In this document: positions 14,641-19,016 of the stretch, piece by piece | Numbering within the stretch: the first letter of the stretch is position 1 | Layout: each line of letters starts with the position of its first letter | Assembly: GCA_003133205.1 (NCBI GenBank) | Contig: PKWK01000412.1 | Span: forward strand, 1-19,016 | Direction: 5' to 3' | Origin: Granulicella sp. | GTDB taxonomy: Bacteria; Acidobacteriota; Terriglobia; Terriglobales; Acidobacteriaceae | DNA: 19,016 bases | Notes under the pieces: model-generated | Databases searched by the model: none | Seen by the model: only the letters and a program-made list of their open reading frames with translations | What the model was told of the DNA's origin: nothing | Translations under genes and position numbers: made by a program

Positions 14641-14832
14641 CCCACATCTCAGAGTCGAGATGTGGGGCACCCGATTTGTGGGGAGACGAGGGAAGGCGGG
14701 CGGTTCGCGCGGGGCGCGAATGGGGCACCCGGGGTGGTGGCAGGGCTGAAGAGAGTAGTCCCACGATAACCGGCGGACTGGCGTCCTGCCGGTTATCCCT
14801 TCGACTAGCTCAGGGCAGGCTATGGGGCACCC
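14641..14832 (+). repeat. Repeat block before ftsZ: three hairpins, each ending in GGGGCACCC
   Basis: Hairpin one is perfect: CCCACATCTC (14641-14650), loop AGAGTC, GAGATGTGGG (14657-14666), with GGGGCACCC at 14664-14672. Hairpin two, TTCGCGC-GGG-GCGCGAA (14704-14720), precedes GGGGCACCC at 14722-14730. Hairpin three, GATAACCGGC (14765-14774) with GCCGGTTATC (14788-14797) and an inner GGAC/GTCC stem, is followed by a TCGACTAGCTC-type element and GGGGCACCC at 14824-14832. The remaining 227 bases up to ftsZ (14833-15059) hold no gene I can support and no strong promoter hexamers. Confidence 0.8.
14797..14820. repeat. CCCT-TCGACTAGCTC-AGGG dispersed repeat element
   Basis: CCCT (14797-14800) pairs with AGGG (14812-14815) around TCGACTAGCTC, followed by CAGGC. 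Read on the minus strand in one frame it gives CPELVEG, a peptide I recall from many spurious proteins in unrelated bacterial genomes, implying a widespread mobile repeat. It is inserted between hairpin three and its GGGGCACCC box. Confidence 0.6.
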
Positions 14833-15043
14833 AATGCTGCGGTGGGAAGAATAGAAGTACCTTGCGTGGTTCATTCGGGGGCTGGTGTGTTTCAACGCAC
14901 AGGGTGCGATGTCAGAATTGAGCAGTCGATGAGCCGCTGAAAGCCGCACCGAGAGCCAAGAATCACTCCAGTGAGCAGAAACGCTTGCCGGAGACTCCGA
15001 CAATCGGCGCATACAGGGCGCGTAGTCAGCGCACATATTTCTT

Positions 15044-15050
15044 AAGGGAG
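15044..15050 (+). promoter_or_regulatory. Ribosome binding site that sets the ftsZ start
   Basis: AAGGGAG lies nine bases before ATG 15060. The open frame reaches back to 14985, but that start has no such site and would add 25 residues foreign to FtsZ, so 15060 is preferred. Confidence 0.7.
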
Positions 15051-15059
15051 CAACAGCCA

Positions 15060-16727
15060 ATGTCCGAGCACGCAGACGATCTCCGCATTCATTATCAGGA
15101 CGAGGCGCCGAGGGGCGCGCGCATCAAGGTGATTGGCGTGGGCGGCGGCGGGAATAACGCGGTCAATCGCATGATCGCGGCGGGCGTGGAGGGGGTTGAG
15201 TTCATCTCGGCCAACACGGACGTGCAGGCGCTGCAGTTGTCGAATGCGCCGATCAAGCTGCAGTTGGGCGTGAAGCTGACGAGCGGGCTGGGCGCGGGCG
15301 CGAATCCGGATGTAGGGCGGAGAGCGGCGCTCGAGGATTCGGACAAGATTATTGAAGCGCTCGAGGGCGCGGACATGGTGTTCGTGACGGCCGGGCTGGG
15401 CGGAGGCACGGGCACGGGCGCGGCTCCGGTGATTGCGAGCCTGGCGAGCGAGATGGGCGCGCTGACGGTTGCGGTGGTGACGCGGCCTTTCGCGTTCGAA
15501 GGCAAGCGGCGCATGATGCAGGCCGAGCGCGGCATGCAGGAACTGCTGGATTCGGTGGACACGCTGATCGTGATTCCGAACGAGAAGCTGCTGGCGGTGG
15601 CCAAGGATGCGGGATTCTTTGAGAGCTTCCGGATTGCGGACGACGTGCTGCGTCAGGGCGTGCAGGGGATTTCGGACATTATTACGATTCCGGGCGTGAT
15701 CAATCGTGACTTCGCCGATGTGAAGACGACCATGGCGGGGATGGGCTACGCGGTGATGGGCACGGCTACGGGAACGGGCGAGAACCGGGCGATGGACGCC
15801 GCGATTGCGGCGATGGCGAGTCCGCTGCTGGAGGCGGGTGCGATCGACGGGGCGCGCGGTGTGCTGATCAACATTACGGGTTCGAGCAATTTGAAGTTGA
15901 GCGAGGTGAACGAGGCCTCGACGATTATCCAGAACGCGGCGCACGAGGACTGCAATATTATCTTCGGCGCGGTGCAGGACGAGCGGATGGGCGATGAGGT
16001 GCGGATCACCGTGATCGCGACGGGGTTCCGGCAGGAGATGCCGGAGCGGAGAGCGCGGATGCTGGCCGAGTCGACTCTGCCGGGTGCGGATTACCAGGTT
16101 CCGATTCGGGGACGGAGTTTGAGTTCGCGCGGCAGCGAGGCGATGCCCAGCTTCGCGAGCGAAGAGCGGGAGGCGCGGCAGGCGGCTGCGTCGTCGCGGC
16201 AGGCTGAGGCGGCGCAGGTGCATGAGGTTGCGAAGAGCGAAGCGGCTGCTGAAGCGGTTGCGTCCGCTGCCGAGGTGGAGGCGCCGGAAGAGGGCTTGTT
16301 GAAGGCGGGCCGAATCTGGGTGAGTTCGCAGGAGATTGACGATGAGACGGAGTGGAGCGCCGAAGCTGAGGCCGACGCCGCTGTGATGCCCGAGGCGGAG
16401 TTGGACGCTGAGTTCGAGGCAGAGGCGGGTCTCGCCGATGACGCGGAGGACATGGAGCAGGAGGATGAAGTGGCTCCCGAGTTTGAGCGCCGGTCTGAGC
16501 CGGAACTGATTCCGTTGGCGGCTTCGGTCTTCGATGATGATTTCTTCCGGGCGAGCCGTGCTCGCGGGGAAGCGGGTTTGGGGGGCGGGATTGCGGTTGA
16601 GACGGCGCATGTTTCCGCGGCGCCTGCGAACGATGTTCGCCTGTTTGCTGGGGCGAATGCGTCTCATGGGGAGCAGGCGGAGGCCGATGAGCTCGATATT
16701 CCGGCGTTCCTACGGCGCAGCCGTTGA
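15060..16727 (+). CDS. ftsZ: Cell division protein FtsZ with a very long acidic linker
   Basis: FtsZ is the tubulin-like GTPase that polymerises into the division ring. The 555-residue product has [16 protein letters not shown] (23-38), NTDVQAL (52-58), the tubulin signature GGGTGTG (114-120), the T7 loop NRDFAD (N215, D217, D220) that completes the neighbour's GTPase site, and a C-terminal GTPase-activating domain ending near [10 protein letters not shown] (314-323). Residues about 324-543 form a 220-residue Glu/Ala/Asp-rich disordered linker, against roughly 50 in E. coli, before the conserved tail [11 protein letters not shown] (545-555) that binds membrane tethers such as FtsA. Neither ftsA nor other dcw genes are adjacent; an EthD gene lies upstream and a transpeptidase-like gene downstream. 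Identification is firm. Confidence 0.97.
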   Translation: MSEHADDLRIHYQDEAPRGARIKVIGVGGGGNNAVNRMIAAGVEGVEFISANTDVQALQLSNAPIKLQLGVKLTSGLGAGANPDVGRRAALEDSDKIIEALEGADMVFVTAGLGGGTGTGAAPVIASLASEMGALTVAVVTRPFAFEGKRRMMQAERGMQELLDSVDTLIVIPNEKLLAVAKDAGFFESFRIADDVLRQGVQGISDIITIPGVINRDFADVKTTMAGMGYAVMGTATGTGENRAMDAAIAAMASPLLEAGAIDGARGVLINITGSSNLKLSEVNEASTIIQNAAHEDCNIIFGAVQDERMGDEVRITVIATGFRQEMPERRARMLAESTLPGADYQVPIRGRSLSSRGSEAMPSFASEEREARQAAASSRQAEAAQVHEVAKSEAAAEAVASAAEVEAPEEGLLKAGRIWVSSQEIDDETEWSAEAEADAAVMPEAELDAEFEAEAGLADDAEDMEQEDEVAPEFERRSEPELIPLAASVFDDDFFRASRARGEAGLGGGIAVETAHVSAAPANDVRLFAGANASHGEQAEADELDIPAFLRRSR

Positions 16728-16770
16728 TCGTATCCGGTGAGGCCTGCGCGGGCATCTGATCGGCGTGGTG

Positions 16771-16798
16771 TTCGATTTGGGCGGAAGTCTCGTAGAAT
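16771..16798 (+). promoter_or_regulatory. Possible promoter for the transpeptidase-like gene
   Basis: TTCGAT (16771-16776) and TAGAAT (16793-16798) are 16 bases apart, just after ftsZ. The -10 equals the one proposed for recA in this window, but the -35 is poor. If used, the leader would be over 300 bases long. Confidence 0.28.
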
Positions 16799-17117
16799 AG
16801 AGGAAGCGGGCTCGGAAACAGGGCCTGCGGTCGGGCGTATCGATTGGAATCGAGGCGTAGGGCGGGATTTGTGTCAAAAAGAAGGCCTTCGGCGCTGGAT
16901 TTGAGGCGGAGGAGATGACACCTCCGAGCTATTGCCGGGCTGCAGACAGACGGCGTTGAATGTAAGTGAGAGACTTGTCTGGCTAGCTGCCCACGGGCAA
17001 CGGTGCAAACTTTTGCAGCTTTGACGGGTCAAATAGATGGGGAAGTAAGGACGGACCGTAGTACGAAGCGAACTAAGAAGAAACGCGGCAAAGAACCCCT
17101 GGGGGGAAGCACAGTAC
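16799..17117 (+). other. Long structured leader before the transpeptidase-like gene
   Basis: No gene is apparent, but the stretch is dense in inverted repeats: TCGATT-GG-AATCGA (16840-16853), palindrome GAAGGCCTTC (16881-16890), CGGAGG/CCTCCG with an 8-base loop (16907-16926), then three in a row, TGCCC-AC-GGGCA (16988-16999), GCAAA-CT-TTTGC (17005-17016) and TTTGAC-GG-GTCAAA (17020-17033). The 16907 hairpin covers a GGAGGAG-ATG (ATG at 16915) opening a 13-codon frame ending at TGA, a possible leader peptide. The 2-base centres suit DNA operators better than RNA loops. No known riboswitch fits. Confidence 0.45.
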
Positions 17118-18443
17118 ATGGCCCGAAAACTCAACTGGAACACTGTTAGTCTGATCTGCCTCGTCGCCGCTCTGCTGAGCGTCCCGCCTGCACCCATGGC
17201 GTGGGCCAAGGCGAGTTCGGGCAGCAGCGCGTCCATGACGGGCGTATCGAAGGCGGGGGCTCATCGGGCCGGCGCTTCCAAAGCTTTTTCATCCAAGGCA
17301 GTTGCAAAGACGGCCGTGGCGAGGTCGCACTCCGCGGCCCTGCGGTTGAGCCGGGCCTCGATAGCGGCCTCCGGGACTCGCGTCGCGTATCGCGGGAGGA
17401 CTCGGGGCGGGGCTCGCACGGTGCTGGCGGTTCGCAGGACGCGGCGTCCATCGTACGAGCGATTTACGGCCAGCTCTTTCACGGACAATCTGACGCTGGG
17501 TGATGTGACTGCGGGCGAAGATCCGGTGGTACGCGAGGCCGCGGTTGAGGCGCTGGGCAATATGAATGGGACGGCGCTGGCGATCGATCCGTCGAGCGGG
17601 CGGATTCTGGCGATGGTGAACCAGAAGCTGGCGCTTTCGAGCGGCGCGGAGCCGTGTTCGACGATCAAGCTGGCGGTTGCGCTGGCGGCGCTGGATGAAG
17701 GGCTGATTACCCGCGATACGCCGGTGAATCTGGGCGGCCATTACAGCATGAACCTGACCACTGCGCTGGCGAAGTCGATCAATCCATATTTTGAGACGCT
17801 GGGACGGATGCTGGGCTTTGAGCGCGTGAAGCACTACGCGAACCAGTTCGGCCTGGGCGAGTTGGCGGGATACAACATTGAAGGGGAGCAACTCGGGGTC
17901 TATCCGGACACGGAACTGCCGGCTGCGCAGGGTGGAGTAGGGCGGATGTGCTCGTTTGGCGAGAGCATTTCGATGACGCCGCTGCAGTTGGGCGCGCTGG
18001 TTTCGGCGATTGCGAATGGCGGGACGCTTTATTATTTGCAGCACCCGCAAACGGCGGACGAGGTTGCGACGTTCGAGCCGAAGGTGAAGCGGCTGCTGGA
18101 TATCGCGCCGCTGATTCCGGAGATGCGCGACGGCATGGTGGGCGCTGTGGATTATGGCACGGCGCGGTCGCTGCGGGCGAACTTCCATGAGTTCCCGGTG
18201 CTGGGCAAGACGGGGACGTGTTCCGACAATGGGACGCGGTATGGGTGGTTTGCTTCGTACGCGGAGACTCCGGCTGGGCGGATTGTCACGGTGATCTTCC
18301 TGGAGGGTGGCAGGCCGACGTTTGGGCCGAAGGCCGCGGAGCTTACGGGCGCGTTCTATCGCGGGCTGTGGGACCGCAACTACTTCGCGCCGAAGACTTC
18401 GCAGATGGCCTGGACGGGCGAGACGGTTCGGACGAATCAGTAG
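17118..18443 (+). CDS. Penicillin-binding transpeptidase-like protein
   Basis: A 441-residue exported protein. Residues 1-30 are a signal peptide (cleavage likely after AWA). A Ser/Ala/Lys/Arg-rich, very basic linker (about 31-112) precedes a transpeptidase domain with all three penicillin-binding motifs: S181-T-I-K184 (acylated Ser181), S220-I-N222, and K364-T-G366. GALVSAIANGG after SISMTPLQ is the usual helix of peptidoglycan DD-transpeptidases. It has no glycosyltransferase domain and no room for the usual class B dimerisation domain, so it is a compact enzyme that could cross-link peptidoglycan or trim it (DD-carboxypeptidase). ATG 17118 follows GGGGGGAAG at a suitable distance. It lies 390 bases downstream of ftsZ on the same strand, hinting at a role in division wall synthesis (inference). 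Confidence 0.85.
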   Translation: MARKLNWNTVSLICLVAALLSVPPAPMAWAKASSGSSASMTGVSKAGAHRAGASKAFSSKAVAKTAVARSHSAALRLSRASIAASGTRVAYRGRTRGGARTVLAVRRTRRPSYERFTASSFTDNLTLGDVTAGEDPVVREAAVEALGNMNGTALAIDPSSGRILAMVNQKLALSSGAEPCSTIKLAVALAALDEGLITRDTPVNLGGHYSMNLTTALAKSINPYFETLGRMLGFERVKHYANQFGLGELAGYNIEGEQLGVYPDTELPAAQGGVGRMCSFGESISMTPLQLGALVSAIANGGTLYYLQHPQTADEVATFEPKVKRLLDIAPLIPEMRDGMVGAVDYGTARSLRANFHEFPVLGKTGTCSDNGTRYGWFASYAETPAGRIVTVIFLEGGRPTFGPKAAELTGAFYRGLWDRNYFAPKTSQMAWTGETVRTNQ

Positions 18444-18448
18444 AGACG

Positions 18449-18736
18449 CTACCGACGTGGCTTGAAATACCTCAGATCGTCAACAGACAGCCCGATTGGA
18501 TCCTTTGCCCGGCCACTGGTAAATTGCTGCTTTCCCACTTGCCCCTCGACTTCGAGCGTGGCACATCTAACAATCACAGTCCCTCCTTCATCCGCGGCTT
18601 GGCGCAACTGATTGACGAGTGCGGCGTCATTGGTCTTAACTTGCGCGGTCAAGGCCGAGAATCCATCTTCTCCTCGGTAGCAGGTTGGGCCGCTGACAGA
18701 ATGGACTGTTAAGTCGGAAGCGATAATTGGCTGCAT
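18449..18736 (-). CDS. Small hypothetical protein divergent from recA
   Basis: A 95-residue soluble protein, not recognised: MQPIIASDLTVHSVSGPTCY, then a charged helix (VKTNDAALVNQLRQAADEG), strands GTVIVRCATLEVEGQVG, and a basic end (LRYFKPRR). The GTVIV...EGQVG strand pattern could suit a small beta-barrel, but I make no functional claim. The frame extends back to a GTG at 18832, which would give 127 residues but would run through the recA promoter and almost onto its ribosome site, so ATG 18736 is preferred. No good ribosome site precedes either start. It ends 5 bases after the stop of the convergent transpeptidase-like gene. Confidence 0.5.
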   Translation of the reverse strand: MQPIIASDLTVHSVSGPTCYRGEDGFSALTAQVKTNDAALVNQLRQAADEGGTVIVRCATLEVEGQVGKQQFTSGRAKDPIGLSVDDLRYFKPRR

Positions 18737-18785
18737 AGTCCGACGATAGCGAATTTTCACGTCTAGCGGTGTATTTCGTTTTTTC

Positions 18786-18814
18786 TTCGCCAACGACAAA
18801 ATAGGTGCTAGAAT
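18786..18814 (+). promoter_or_regulatory. Probable recA promoter
   Basis: TGC-TAGAAT (TAGAAT 18809-18814) is an extended -10, with TTCGCC (18786-18791) as a weak -35 at 17 bases. Transcription would begin near 18820, about 30 bases before the GTG start. No SOS-like palindrome is visible around it, so LexA control cannot be argued from this sequence. Confidence 0.4.
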
Positions 18815-18850
18815 CCGTTGTGACTTTACCACCGAGGAGAAAATACTAGC

Positions 18851-19016
18851 GTGGCTGATGATCGGAACAAGGCAATAGAGACCGCCCTGGCAGCACTGGA
18901 AAAGCAGTTTGGCAAGGGTTCGGTGATGCGGCTGGGGTCGAAGGAAGCGGTGGTGCCGATCGCGGTCATCTCGACGGGATCGATCTCGTTCGATGCGGCA
19001 ACTGGCGTTGGCGGCG
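18851..19016 (+). CDS. recA: Recombinase RecA, N-terminal part (runs off window)
   Basis: RecA coats single-stranded DNA and drives homologous pairing and LexA self-cleavage. The 55 visible codons read [20 protein letters not shown], then GKGSVMRLG, and later [18 protein letters not shown], the family order: polymerisation helix, FGKGS-MRLG strand, then the TGS-x-x-D entry to the ATPase core. The Walker A motif lies past the window end. The start is GTG 18851, preceded by GAGGAG (18834-18839). The usual SLDxALG appears here as SFDAATG, a small departure. Identity is clear despite truncation. Confidence 0.95.
   Translation, partial: MADDRNKAIETALAALEKQFGKGSVMRLGSKEAVVPIAVISTGSISFDAATGVGG

Noticed and set aside
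15042..16667. 541-codon open frame on the minus strand opposite ftsZ
   Set aside because: Arg/His/Leu-rich shadow of a certain ftsZ gene.
16988..17050. Possible cyclic-di-GMP (GEMM) riboswitch, suggested by GGTGCAAAC and GACGGGTC
   Set aside because: The order and spacing of the conserved GEMM blocks and the tetraloop-receptor pair do not fit; the short palindromes explain the resemblance better.
1..19016. CRISPR array, tRNA, rRNA, prophage or complete insertion sequence
   Set aside because: I looked for regular spaced repeats, cloverleaf-like segments, transposase or integrase frames and found none; repeats here are irregular hairpin units.

Overview
The window is GC-rich bacterial chromosomal DNA, most likely from an acidobacterium of the Terriglobia/Acidobacteriaceae type (Granulicella, Edaphobacter and Terriglobus are relatives I would test first). 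The basis is the protein style (choice-of-anchor D lipoproteins, plant-polysaccharide enzymes, VanZ-like proteins) and intergenic DNA full of hairpin-plus-GGGGCACCC repeats. The taxonomic call is inference, not a search result.

Layout. 1-401 is the 3' end of guaB (IMP dehydrogenase). Two tandem VanZ-like membrane proteins follow (602-1752, +). A leftward block then reads ylxP (DUF503), rbfA, a GT39/ArnT-like membrane glycosyltransferase and a GNAT acetyltransferase (5647 down to 1774). A 664-base gap at 5648-6311 holds repeats and the likely promoter for the rightward genes. 6312-11259 is one very long lipoprotein gene in two frames: signal peptide with lipobox, beta-propeller-like repeats, two choice-of-anchor D domains and a PL4-type rhamnogalacturonan lyase module, broken by a +1 shift near 7770. 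A GH13 branching-enzyme-like gene follows (11355-13463, +), convergent with a small membrane-anchored protein of unknown function (14000-13479, -). Then come a repeat block, an EthD-domain gene (14307-14621, +), a second repeat block, ftsZ (15060-16727, +), a structured 390-base spacer, a penicillin-binding transpeptidase-like gene (17118-18443, +), a small unknown gene (-), and the start of recA (18851 to the window end).

How it fits together. Most genes are core housekeeping (guanine nucleotide synthesis, ribosome maturation, division, wall synthesis, recombination). The accessory part is the PL4 lipoprotein and the GH13 enzyme. The former suggests pectin breakdown outside the cell and the latter intracellular alpha-glucan branching, but nothing shows they act in one pathway. 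ftsZ and the transpeptidase gene lie outside any visible dcw cluster. The most unusual content is the interrupted PL4 lipoprotein, the dense repeat families around the EthD gene, the very long acidic FtsZ linker, and the palindrome-rich leader in front of the transpeptidase gene.
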